DNA of 64,000 nt from Clostridium sp. OS1-26 (GTDB taxonomy: Bacteria > Bacillota > Clostridia > Clostridiales > Clostridiaceae). This document shows positions 53,710 to 62,080 of the stretch, piece after piece. The position numbers were made by a program, and so were the translations under genes. Numbering within the stretch: position 1 is the stretch's first letter; every line of letters starts with the position of its first letter. A model generated the notes under the pieces. The model did not search any database, was not told the DNA's origin, and saw only the letters and a program-made list of their open reading frames with translations. The stretch spans positions 4,063,208-4,127,207 of the forward strand of contig NZ_CP133264.1 of the NCBI RefSeq assembly GCF_030915445.1, in the 5' to 3' direction.

Positions 53710-55056
53710 ATGTCACAAAAATTATCACCAAAAGATATTGCTCAGCAAATTTATCAAGTAGTTGGAGAAAAGCAGAATTTATCACAGATTGCTCACTGCA
53801 TGACACGTTTAAGACTTAATATACTAGATATGGGACTTGTAAAGATAGATGAAATCAAGAAGATTGATGGGGTAATGGGAGTAGTAGAACAAGGCGGACA
53901 ACTCCAGATTATACTTGGACCAGGAAGAGTAAATAAAGTTGCATATGAATTTGGTCTACTTTCCGGCGTAAGCATAGGCGAAATGGATGAAGCAGCTGCG
54001 AGAAAATCAGAAATAAGCGCAAAAAATGCTACACCATTTAAGTTGTTTCTTAAAAAAGTATCAAATATATTTATTCCATTGATACCTGCTTTTATAGCAT
54101 GTGGTCTGGTAACTGCTATACTAAATATTGTTCTTAAATATAACCCAGGCTTTGGAGCAGGAACCTTTGGCGGTATATTAAAGGTTGCAGGTAATGCTGT
54201 ATACTTTGGATTGAACCTATTTGTAGGTATAAACGCTGCTAAGGAATTTGGCGGATCACCTGCACTTGGTGGAGTAATGGCTGCTGTTATTACTCATCCT
54301 GATTTAGCAAAGGTAATGCTTGGTGGAAAAGCACTAGTACCTGGTAGAGGCGGTATTATCGCAGTGTTACTTGTTGTTGCATTCTCAAGCTGGCTTGAAA
54401 AGAAATTGAGAAAGATTGTACCTGAAGTATTGGATTTATTCTTAACACCACTTATAGTATTACTTGTATCTAGTTTTGTAGCAATTTACGCACTTCAACC
54501 TGCTGGAGGAATTATATCTGACGCTATAGGAAATGCTACTAAGGCAGCTATTTCTGGTGGGGGAGCTGTAACAGGCTTTGTACTTGGTGGAACATTCTTA
54601 CCTTTAGTACTCACTGGATTGCATCAAGGGTTAACTCCAGTTCATGTAGAATTGCTTAAGTCAACAGGATTGAACGTATTATTACCTATATTAGCTATGG
54701 CTGGAGCAGGACAAGTTGGAGCGGCAATAGCTGTATATGTAAAAACTAAGAGCAAGAAAATGAAGAAGACAATTATTACTGCATTACCAATAGGAATCAT
54801 GGGAGTAGGAGAGCCATTAATATATGGTGTTACTTTACCTCTTGGCAAACCATTCATTGGAGCATGTATAGGTGGTGCCTTTGGTGGTGCTGCACAGGCA
54901 TTATTTAAAGTTGCATCTACAAGTATGGGGCTTTCCGGCATTCCGCTTGCAGCAATAACTAACACACCATTATTATATATAGTAGGTGTTCTAATAGCAT
55001 ATGCAGCTGGTTTTATAGCTACATTCTTATTAGGCTTTGATGATATAATAGAATAG
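53710..55056 (+). CDS. murP: PTS MurNAc-specific transporter subunit IIBC
   Basis: A 448-residue PTS protein. The EIIB domain (1-90) has the phospho-accepting C30 in SQIAHCMTRLRLNI and the GGQLQIILGPG tail. The EIIC glucose-family domain (about 110-445) has GINAAKEFGGSPALGGVMAAVIT and IMGVGEPLIYGVTLPLG. EIIA is missing, so it depends on another EIIA. It imports and phosphorylates N-acetylmuramic acid, probably also MurNAc-glycosides if linked to MupG. It lies 23 bp after murQ. Confidence 0.93.
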   Translation: MSQKLSPKDIAQQIYQVVGEKQNLSQIAHCMTRLRLNILDMGLVKIDEIKKIDGVMGVVEQGGQLQIILGPGRVNKVAYEFGLLSGVSIGEMDEAAARKSEISAKNATPFKLFLKKVSNIFIPLIPAFIACGLVTAILNIVLKYNPGFGAGTFGGILKVAGNAVYFGLNLFVGINAAKEFGGSPALGGVMAAVITHPDLAKVMLGGKALVPGRGGIIAVLLVVAFSSWLEKKLRKIVPEVLDLFLTPLIVLLVSSFVAIYALQPAGGIISDAIGNATKAAISGGGAVTGFVLGGTFLPLVLTGLHQGLTPVHVELLKSTGLNVLLPILAMAGAGQVGAAIAVYVKTKSKKMKKTIITALPIGIMGVGEPLIYGVTLPLGKPFIGACIGGAFGGAAQALFKVASTSMGLSGIPLAAITNTPLLYIVGVLIAYAAGFIATFLLGFDDIIE

Positions 55057-55065
55057 TTCATATAA

Positions 55066-55093
55066 GAGAGTCTTTCTTTTGAGAAAGACTCTT
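55066..55093 (+). terminator. Intra-operon stem-loop murP-mupG
   Basis: AGAGTCTTTCT pairs with AGAAAGACTCT between the stop of murP and the start of mupG. It could be a partial terminator or an RNA-processing site lowering downstream expression. Confidence 0.6.
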
Positions 55094-55128
55094 GTCAATT
55101 AAGAATTAGAAGTGGAGGGTTAACAATT

Positions 55129-56205
55129 ATGGGAAAGGGTATTTCTATATATATGGGTTTAAACTATAGCTTAGAGGACAATATTAGATATATAAAGATT
55201 GCTAGGGAAAATGGGTTTGACAGAATATTTACTTCACTTCATATTCCTGAAGCAAATTATGATATAATTATAAATGAATTTGCCTCAATAATAAGAGAGG
55301 CAAAGACTTTGGGAATGAAAGTCATAGCAGATATCTCTCCAAAGGGCTTTGAATATTTAAATATACAGCAAAATGATCTAAGGAAAATTAAAGAATTTGG
55401 AATTGATGTACTTAGAATTGATTATGGATTTTCGCCAGAGGAAATAGCTGAGTTCACAAAAAACGAGTTTGGACTTAAAATTGAGATAAATGGAAGTACT
55501 GTAACAGAAAAGTTTTTGAGAGAGTTTGGAAGCTACGGTCCTTGCCTTGAAAATATGCAGGCATGTCACAATTATTACCCTAGAATGAATACAGGTATAT
55601 CTATTGATAGTCTACTTAGAAAAAATGATATGTTAAAAAAGTTTGGTATGGAGATATCCGCATTTATACCATCTTTAATAAATAAGAGGCCTCCTCTTCA
55701 GGAGGGGTTACCTACACTTGAAATGCATAGATTTTTAAAGCCTGAAATATGTGCAAAGCATCTTTATGCTCTAGGAGTAGATAATGTATTTTTCGGAGAT
55801 AGTACACCATCTGAAAAGGAAATATATGAAGTAGGTTCAGTACCAAAGGATATTATTGAGTTAAAGGTGAAGCCTATGATTTCTGATAATATGTCCATGG
55901 ATATGCTGAACTATAAAAGTTACACCAATAGGAGTGATGGCGCTGAGGATCTTGTTAGAGCTGTTGAAAGTCGAATGTGTATGAACTTCGGCGTAGTTAA
56001 ACCTGGATGTATAACCTATAGGAAAAAAGGCTCGGTTACTGTAGATAATGAAGGTTATCTAAGGTATATGGGTGAATTACAGATATGCAGGAGAGATTTG
56101 CAGGAAGATAGCAGAGTTAATGTGATTGGAATGGTAATTGAAGAAGAACTATTCTTGTTAGATTATATTAAAGATGAGAGTAAATTTAGATTTAAAATAG
56201 TATAA
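55129..56205 (+). CDS. mupG: 6-phospho-N-acetylmuramidase (MupG, DUF871)
   Basis: A 358-residue DUF871 protein: TIM-barrel N-terminal domain (ISIYMGLNYSLEDNIRYIKI, RIFTSLHIPEANYD, DVLRIDYGFSPEE) and a cyclophilin-like C-terminal domain. MupG cleaves MurNAc-6P-(beta-1,4)-GlcNAc disaccharide inside the cell, and MurNAc-6P then goes to MurQ. Clustering with murQ, murP and murR supports this role over the older outer-surface-protein label. Start ATG 55129 follows GTGGAGGGTT. Confidence 0.88.
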   Translation: MGKGISIYMGLNYSLEDNIRYIKIARENGFDRIFTSLHIPEANYDIIINEFASIIREAKTLGMKVIADISPKGFEYLNIQQNDLRKIKEFGIDVLRIDYGFSPEEIAEFTKNEFGLKIEINGSTVTEKFLREFGSYGPCLENMQACHNYYPRMNTGISIDSLLRKNDMLKKFGMEISAFIPSLINKRPPLQEGLPTLEMHRFLKPEICAKHLYALGVDNVFFGDSTPSEKEIYEVGSVPKDIIELKVKPMISDNMSMDMLNYKSYTNRSDGAEDLVRAVESRMCMNFGVVKPGCITYRKKGSVTVDNEGYLRYMGELQICRRDLQEDSRVNVIGMVIEEELFLLDYIKDESKFRFKIV

Positions 56206-56218
56206 AAGGGGAAAATAT

Positions 56219-57067
56219 ATGAACTGTTCGCTAATAATAAAACAAAGTTTTGAGAATATGACTGATTCGGAGAAAAAAATAGCGGAGTATGTTTTAAATA
56301 ATACAAGTGAAATTTATAAGCTTTCTGCTGCAGAATTAGCTTCTTTCACGGATACCAGTGGAGCTAGCGTTATTAGATTTGTAAAGAAAATAGGGTTTGA
56401 AGGTTTTCAGGAATTTAAAATTGCTCTTGCCAAGAATGATGTTGAGGAAAAAGACGAAGAAGCAGATTACGATTATATAGACGTGAAAGATACAGTTAGA
56501 GAGGTAATGTCTAAGACAGCAAGAAAGAATATTAAAACTATTGAGGATACTCTTGAATTACTGGACGAAAAACAAGTTGAAGAAGCCATGAATGCTATTC
56601 AAAAGGCGAAGCATATTTATCTCTTTGGAGTAGGTGCTTCAGCGTTAATAGCACTAGATTTTCAATACAAGTTATTGAGAATAAATAAAAATGCATTTAT
56701 GCATTTAGATAGTCATATGCAGCTTTCAATGGCTGCACACATTGAGGCGGAGGATGTTGCTATTGCAATATCTTATGCTGGTAAAACAAAGGAAGTTTAC
56801 AGTGCTTTATCTAAGGCAAAAGAAAAAGGAGCAAAGTGTATATCTATAACAAAATACGGCTCAAATCCTGTATCTTCAATAGCAGATATAAAACTTCAGG
56901 TGCCAAGTATAGAAAAGGATCTGAGAGTAGGGGCCATATCCTCAAGAATAGCGCAGTTAACATTAATTGATATATTATTTATTGGAGTAGCAAAGAATAA
57001 CTTTGGACAGATTGACAGGTCTTTGAGAGAGACTAGAAAAATGGTAGAAGAACTTAAATTTAAATAA
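56219..57067 (+). CDS. murR: MurR/RpiR-family regulator of the mur operon
   Basis: A 282-residue regulator: N-terminal RpiR HTH (MTDSEKKIAEYVLNNTSEIY, ELASFTDTSGASVIRFVKKIG) and a C-terminal SIS sugar-phosphate domain (HIYLFGVGASALIALDFQYK, VAIAISYAGKTKEV). It should repress murQPG from the paired TGAAAT dyads near 52678 and be released by MurNAc-6-phosphate. It is the last gene of the operon, 13 bp after mupG, so autoregulated. Confidence 0.9.
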   Translation: MNCSLIIKQSFENMTDSEKKIAEYVLNNTSEIYKLSAAELASFTDTSGASVIRFVKKIGFEGFQEFKIALAKNDVEEKDEEADYDYIDVKDTVREVMSKTARKNIKTIEDTLELLDEKQVEEAMNAIQKAKHIYLFGVGASALIALDFQYKLLRINKNAFMHLDSHMQLSMAAHIEAEDVAIAISYAGKTKEVYSALSKAKEKGAKCISITKYGSNPVSSIADIKLQVPSIEKDLRVGAISSRIAQLTLIDILFIGVAKNNFGQIDRSLRETRKMVEELKFK

Positions 57068-57076
57068 TAAAGATAG

Positions 57077-57107
57077 AACGTATTGGAGAAAAAACCAATA
57101 CGTTTTT
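57077..57107 (+). terminator. Terminator of the mur operon
   Basis: AACGTATTGG pairs with CCAATACGTT around AGAAAAAA, followed by T5. Confidence 0.85.
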
Positions 57108-57237
57108 TGTACATATGATAATTCCTAAACTAAATTATAGTTTTTTTGTAAATTTTTAAAACCGTTTACTGAACTTCATTGTCTAATAAGTGTAAAATAT
57201 AAGTTGCGCGTAATTTAAAGATTAAAGGAGATTAAAT

Positions 57238-57759
57238 ATGATTCTTGAAGAACAGGTAAAGCTGGCAATTGACGGAGATGAAAAAGCTTTTGAATATCTT
57301 ATGGATATTAGTAAAGAAGGACTTTACAGAATAGCATTTGCCTATACAAAGAATGAACATGATGCATTAGACATATTACAGGAGACAGTATATAAAGCTT
57401 ACATTTCCATAAATAAGTTAAAAGAGCCTAAATACTTTAAAACATGGCTAACTAAAATTTTAATTAATAATGCTATTAATTTTATTAATAAGGAAAAGAA
57501 AATTGTATCATTAGTGGACAATCTATCTAGTAGGTCTGACTATTATCAAGAAAATAGAATTGAAGAAAAACTTGATGTCCTCAATTATATAGATAGGCTA
57601 GAGGATAAATATAAGAATGTGATATTGCTAAAGTATTTTCAAGATCTTACCATAACCGAGATTTCTGAAGTGCTGGATTGTCCAGTAGGCACTGTAAAAA
57701 CTCATCTTAATAAGGGATTAAGCAGTTTAAGAATATTTATGGGTAAGGAGATAATTTAA
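57238..57759 (+). CDS. ECF-type sigma-70 family RNA polymerase sigma factor
   Basis: A 173-residue sigma factor. Region 2 reads YRIAFAYTKNEHDALDILQETVYKAY and region 4 LEDKYKNVILLKYFQDLTITEISEVLDCPVGTVKTHLNKG. Its gene is followed with a 1-bp gap by a membrane anti-sigma gene with DUF4179. Upstream TGAACTT..TAAAAT-type elements (57172-57200) may be the autoregulated promoter. Start ATG 57238 follows AAAGGAGATTAAAT. Confidence 0.88.
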   Translation: MILEEQVKLAIDGDEKAFEYLMDISKEGLYRIAFAYTKNEHDALDILQETVYKAYISINKLKEPKYFKTWLTKILINNAINFINKEKKIVSLVDNLSSRSDYYQENRIEEKLDVLNYIDRLEDKYKNVILLKYFQDLTITEISEVLDCPVGTVKTHLNKGLSSLRIFMGKEII

Positions 57760-57760
57760 T

Positions 57761-59236
57761 ATGGATAGTTTAGAGAATTTAAAAAATGAAATTAAAATTC
57801 CAATAGATATAGATTTAGCAGTTAAAAAAGGTATTAAAAGAGGCAGAAGAGAAAGAAAGATAACAAACTTTAAAAGAACATATAAGAAGATAGCTGTTGT
57901 TGCTGCTGTAGTGTTAGTTGTTACAACAACTGTAGGGATTGTTAAGCCTGATATAGCAAAAGCAATTCCTGGTATAAAATCAATCTTTAAATTAATTAAT
58001 TACAATGGTATGGGAGAGAGTTTTAATAAATTTGAACAGTTTTCAACTAGTGTAAATAAAACTGTAGAGAAGGATGGAATAAAAATAACTATAGATGAAA
58101 TTGTGATTGATAATAACACTTTGGCAATTACTTCAATAATCGAAGGCAAAAAACTAAAAGAAAATGGAGGAGACATGGGGAACATAAAGCTAAATGGTAA
58201 ACCAGTAACTGCTTATGCTAGTGAGGATAAAAAGATAGATGACAATAAGCTTATGAGGATAACCTATGCCAACATTTCAGATATGGAATTACCTAATGAT
58301 ATAGATGTTGATTTAAATATCGTTTGGGTTGGGGAGGTAAAAGGTCCTTGGGATTTTAAATTTAAGGTTTCTAAAACGGATAGACCAACAAGCTCAAGAA
58401 CTATTAATCTAAGTAAGAGCATTAAAATACCAAATAGCACACTTAATCTTGAAAAGTTGGTGATAAGTCCATTAGGAAATACAATAATCTATGCAGGCGT
58501 TTATGATAAGTTAAATGAAAATATGAAAGATGGAATCTTCGGCTTTGTTGTTATGGATGATAAAGGAAGAAAACTGGAAAGCGATTTTGGAGGTGGTTCA
58601 TCTAGCAAAGAAAATTATGAGGGTAAGATAAAGATACTTAATGACTTATCTAATGTTAAAGCGTTAACTATAGTTCCTGTGCTTAAAAACTGGGGAGACA
58701 AAACAAAAGAGATTAATGGATTCCATTATTCTATATTGCAAACTACAATAAACAGTATTGATTTTGGTATTCCTCAGGAAGTTATAACAAAAAGCAGGCC
58801 TGTAACAGAGAAGGAAAAGTCTCTTGGATATGCTTTTGACAATGTTATTCATGTATTTAATATAGATAAAGCTAGAGAATTCTCAACCATAGAAAAGCTA
58901 GTTAACCAGGTAATAAAAGTAGGAGAAAATAGTACTATTCGCATAAAAGATATAGAGGCAACAGATAAAGAAACCAAAGTTACATTTAAATTTGAAGGTA
59001 ATGGTGTATATTCCTTTAGAAATATCAATCAAACTGTTATTATAGATAAGGACTATAATGACATAGAACGGGCAGAAGACGGGGCTATAGCTGTGCTTGA
59101 AAATGTAGAAGAAAGAATTGTGTCAATTAAGCTGCCACCTATAGACAAAAGTAAAAAGTATAAGATAGCACTTCCTATTGTAGATGAACCTCAAGTTGAA
59201 GATAAGTATAAGATAAATATTGATTTAACAAAATAA
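57761..59236 (+). CDS. Membrane anti-sigma factor with DUF4179 domain
   Basis: A 491-residue protein: cytosolic N-terminus (about 1-40), one helix (about 43-62), then a DUF4179 extracellular domain (about 65-180) and a DUF5643-like part (about 200-310), both immunoglobulin-like beta folds. The C-terminal residues 370-490 form another beta domain. It should hold the ECF sigma factor at the membrane until an envelope signal appears. A basic N-terminal stretch KRGRRERKITNFKR lies at the membrane face. It is co-transcribed with the sigma gene. Confidence 0.82.
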   Translation: MDSLENLKNEIKIPIDIDLAVKKGIKRGRRERKITNFKRTYKKIAVVAAVVLVVTTTVGIVKPDIAKAIPGIKSIFKLINYNGMGESFNKFEQFSTSVNKTVEKDGIKITIDEIVIDNNTLAITSIIEGKKLKENGGDMGNIKLNGKPVTAYASEDKKIDDNKLMRITYANISDMELPNDIDVDLNIVWVGEVKGPWDFKFKVSKTDRPTSSRTINLSKSIKIPNSTLNLEKLVISPLGNTIIYAGVYDKLNENMKDGIFGFVVMDDKGRKLESDFGGGSSSKENYEGKIKILNDLSNVKALTIVPVLKNWGDKTKEINGFHYSILQTTINSIDFGIPQEVITKSRPVTEKEKSLGYAFDNVIHVFNIDKAREFSTIEKLVNQVIKVGENSTIRIKDIEATDKETKVTFKFEGNGVYSFRNINQTVIIDKDYNDIERAEDGAIAVLENVEERIVSIKLPPIDKSKKYKIALPIVDEPQVEDKYKINIDLTK

Positions 59237-59299
59237 AAAGGTTCAACTAAAGACTAGGTATTTAAATTACGAATTGAAACTAATTAGAATATTAAAGAA

Positions 59300-59325
59300 G
59301 AGGAGCAGAGGCTTCTCTTTTTCTG
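59300..59325 (+). terminator. Terminator of the sigma/anti-sigma operon
   Basis: AGAGGAGC-AGAG-GCTTCTCT followed by TTTTC, about 65 bp after the anti-sigma stop. Confidence 0.75.
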
Positions 59326-59408
59326 TATGCGCCCAGTATGGGCGATAACTCAGTGGTATGAGAGGTCCGGAAAATTATTTTAAATTTTCCTCCTACTCGA
59401 TTTTATAA
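59322..59408 (+). other. Possible group II intron-like remnant
   Basis: ATGCGCCCAGTATGGGCGAT resembles the conserved GTGCGCCCAG.. start of bacterial group II introns, followed by GAGAGGTCCGG, an AT hairpin and CTCCTACTCGATT. No intron body or maturase follows. This is a tentative reading based on recall of intron 5' ends. Confidence 0.3.
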
Positions 59409-59518
59409 AATTAAATTGAATAATTTTAAATATCAAAATGTCACTAAATATGGTTCAAAAGTATAATTTAATAAAGCTTAGAGCATATTAAATATACAAA
59501 TAATTATCTGTTACATAA

Positions 59519-59677
59519 GGCATCCGAAAGAAAATAACTAGTCAGTATACTAGTCTATTTTGAGCCATACTGCGTCAGCAGAACTCTTAGATAGGGTTCA
59601 CTATCTGTGGAACCTGCTTCCTTGTCTGGCACAAAATATCCGTCGCATCTTTGACTTGCTATTTTCTTTCAGATGCC
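59519..59677. mobile_element. 159-bp MITE, copy 2, with TAA target duplication
   Basis: The same element as 46329-46487, identical length. Ends GGCATCCGAAAGAAAATAAC and TATTTTCTTTCAGATGCC are inverted repeats. Flanks 59516-59518 and 59678-59680 are both TAA. The internal hairpin AGATAG..ACTATCT is retained. Confidence 0.87.
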
Positions 59678-59766
59678 TAAGCAAAATTTACGTATGCAAA
59701 GACATAAAAATAGCAACAATAAAATAGAAAATTGAAAAACGTAATATTACGCTAGAAGGTGATAAA

Positions 59767-60245
59767 ATGTCTAATCAGAAAAAAAATCAGTTTACTAAAG
59801 AGCAGCAAGAGTATCAAAAGTTTGCAAAAGATAGAGAGCCAAAAGGCAAGTTTTAAAAAACTGTATTAGAGCATTTATATCAGGAGGATTTATATGTCTC
59901 ATTGGGCAGGGATTGCAGTGGATTTATGTCAATTATTTTCACTTCAAAGAGGAAGCTGCAGGCAATCCAACTTCAGCAACACTAATTATAATTTCAGTTT
60001 TACTTACCGGTTTTGGAGTTTATGATAACATTGCACAATGGGCTGGTGCAGGAACAGCCATTCCCGTTACTGGTTTTGCCAATTCAATGGCTTCTGCAGC
60101 TATTGAACACAAAAGTGAAGGATATGTGCTTGGAGTAGGTGGAAATATGTTTAGAATAGCCGGTGCAGTAATTGTCTTTGGGGTTTTTTCCGCTTTTATT
60201 ATGGCTATTCTAAGAATTACTATGGAATGGTTAGGTGTGATGTAG
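59767..60245 (+). pseudogene. spoVAC: Stage V sporulation protein AC, frameshifted at codon 29
   Basis: ATG 59767 behind AGAAGGTGATAAA opens MSNQKKNQFTKEQQEYQKFA and stops after KGKF. With one extra T in the run 59851-59854 it reads GKFLKNCIRAFISGGFICLIGQG and continues to 60245, giving 159 residues, normal SpoVAC length. The membrane part contains LLTGFGVYDNIAQWAGAGTAIPVTGFANSMASAAIEHKSEG, the SpoVAC/AE signature, with about four helices. It moves Ca-dipicolinate into the forespore and acts as mechanosensitive channel in germination. Confidence 0.9.
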
Positions 60246-61246
60246 ATGCTTATAGGCAATCAATCTTGGATATTTAACTCCAAACCTGTAATTTTAAGTT
60301 CAGCATCTGTTGGAGGCCCTTTTGAAGCATCTGGGGCTATAGCTAAAGATTTTGATATACTGCATAAGGATACATGGATTGGTCAAGATAGTTTTGAAAA
60401 GGCAGAAAGAAGGCTCTTGGAAGAAGCAGTTGAAATAGCTATACAAAAATCCGGTTTAAAAAAGCAGGATATTCAGTTTTTTATAAGTGGAGACCTTTTA
60501 GATCAAATAATTAGTAGTAGTTTTACTGCAAGAACGATAGGATTACCTTTTTTAGGTGTATTTGGAGCCTGCTCTAGCTCTATGGAAGGATTAGCGTTAG
60601 CTGCAATGATGGTAGATGGCAATTATGCTAAATATGTTATCTCAGGTGCTTCCAGTCATAATTCAACAGCAGAAAAACAATTCAGATATCCTACTGAATA
60701 TGGTGGGCAGAAGCCACCTACTGCTCAATGGACTGTTACTGGGGCAGGAGTATCACTTTTAGGTCGAAGTGGTAAGGGTCCTAGAGTTACATCAGCAACC
60801 ATCGGAAAAGTTATTGATATGGGAATTTCTGATCCTTTTAATATGGGAGCAGCTATGGCTCCAGCAGCTGTAGATACTATAAAAGCGCATTTTAAAGATC
60901 TAAATATTGATCATTCATACTACGATATTATTGCAACAGGAGATTTAGGCTCAGTAGGACATAAAATAGCAAAGGATTTATTACAAGAACAAGGTATAAT
61001 CATTCCGGAAAACAAGTTTACAGATTGCGGAATGTTGATATATAAGCCAGAACAACCAACTATAGCAGGTGGAAGTGGCTGTGGTTGCTCTGCAATAGTA
61101 ACATATGGGCATTTTTTAAATCGTATGAAAATAGGTGAGTTAAAAAAGGTTTTGATTGTGGCAACAGGGGCTTTGCTATCTCCACTGTCATATCAGCAAA
61201 AGAGAGTATACCCAGCATAGCGCATGCTGTATCCATAGAAATGTAA
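60246..61246 (+). CDS. spoVAD: Stage V sporulation protein AD
   Basis: ATG 60246 immediately follows the spoVAC stop. The thiolase-fold protein has FGACSSSMEGLALAAMMVDG, the Cys-Ser pair in place of the thiolase site, and YYDIIATGDLGSVGH. The frame stops at 61220 after LSPLSYQQKRVYPA. Adding one A in 61199-61202 restores QQKESIPSIAHAVSIEM and ends at 61246, for 333 residues, so only the last about ten residues are affected. SpoVAD binds dipicolinic acid for uptake into the forespore. Confidence 0.93.
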
Positions 61247-61263
61247 AAGAGGTGTCATTAGTT

Positions 61264-61617
61264 ATGGTAAAATTTATTTGGGCATTTATAATTGGTGGAG
61301 GAATTTGTGTAATAGGGCAAATTATGATGGATGTATTTAGACTTACTCCAGCTCATACAACATGTACATTAGTTGTAATAGGCGCTATCTTAGGTGGATT
61401 TGGATTATACGAGCCATTAATAAAGTTTGCAGGTGCAGGTGCATCTGTACCAATTAGCAGCTTTGGTAATGCGTTGGTAAAGGGTGCATTATTGGAAGCA
61501 AAAAGAGACGGTATCATAGGAGTACTTACTGGAATTTTCGAGGTTACAAGTGCAGGTATATCATCGGCATTAATTTTTGCATTCCTTGCTTCTTTAATAT
61601 TTAGACCCAAAGGTTAG
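61264..61617 (+). CDS. spoVAE: Stage V sporulation protein AE (SpoVAEB)
   Basis: ATG 61264 is chosen because GAGGTG lies about 10 nt upstream. The 117-residue membrane protein has four helices and the same GLYEPLIKFAGAGASVPISSFGNALVKGALLEAKRDG signature as SpoVAC, to which it is paralogous. It is the third gene of a minimal spoVACDE operon, probably sigma-G controlled, for dipicolinate import. Confidence 0.93.
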   Translation: MVKFIWAFIIGGGICVIGQIMMDVFRLTPAHTTCTLVVIGAILGGFGLYEPLIKFAGAGASVPISSFGNALVKGALLEAKRDGIIGVLTGIFEVTSAGISSALIFAFLASLIFRPKG

Positions 61618-61833
61618 GTTGCTAGAATTGTAGAAAATAAGTAAAATAATTACAAATTTGACGATGTGGAAAACAATGAAGACATCTAGACAATATATGC
61701 ACAATGTGGTATAATGTACACTGTAGCAAAATAAAGGGATTTAATATCATGATAACATTCTCCGATTTTATTTTGGAAAATGGTTGTTTGTGAGTTGTTA
61801 GATACCCAATATAAAATACGGAGGTATGTTCAA

Positions 61834-61995
61834 ATGGCAGATAAGACATTAAACTGTAAAGACTGTGGAAAGGATTTCATATTTACTGAGGGAGAGCAAG
61901 AGTTCTATAAAGAAAAAGGATTCGAAAATGATCCAGTAAGATGTCCAGATTGCAGAAGAGCAAGAAAGCAAGAACAAAGAAATAACAGAAGATAA
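61834..61995 (+). CDS. Small zinc-ribbon protein
   Basis: ATG 61834 behind GGAGGTATGTTCAA. A 53-residue protein with two CxxC knuckles (CKDCGKDF, CPDCRRARK) 27 residues apart and a basic tail KQEQRNNRR, the probable zinc-ribbon domain of clostridial small proteins. It may bind RNA or DNA. Upstream translation in the same frame has no start before it. Confidence 0.75.
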   Translation: MADKTLNCKDCGKDFIFTEGEQEFYKEKGFENDPVRCPDCRRARKQEQRNNRR

Positions 61996-62009
61996 TTAAG
62001 TTTATTTAT

Positions 62010-62038
62010 ATAGCTATCGGTTGCCGATAGCTATTTTA
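62010..62038 (+). terminator. Terminator of the zinc-ribbon gene
   Basis: TAGCTATCGG-TTG-CCGATAGCTA followed by TTTT. Confidence 0.85.
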
Positions 62039-62080
62039 AATTCCATAATTTTTAAGTGAAGTTAATGGAGGTGAATTTAT

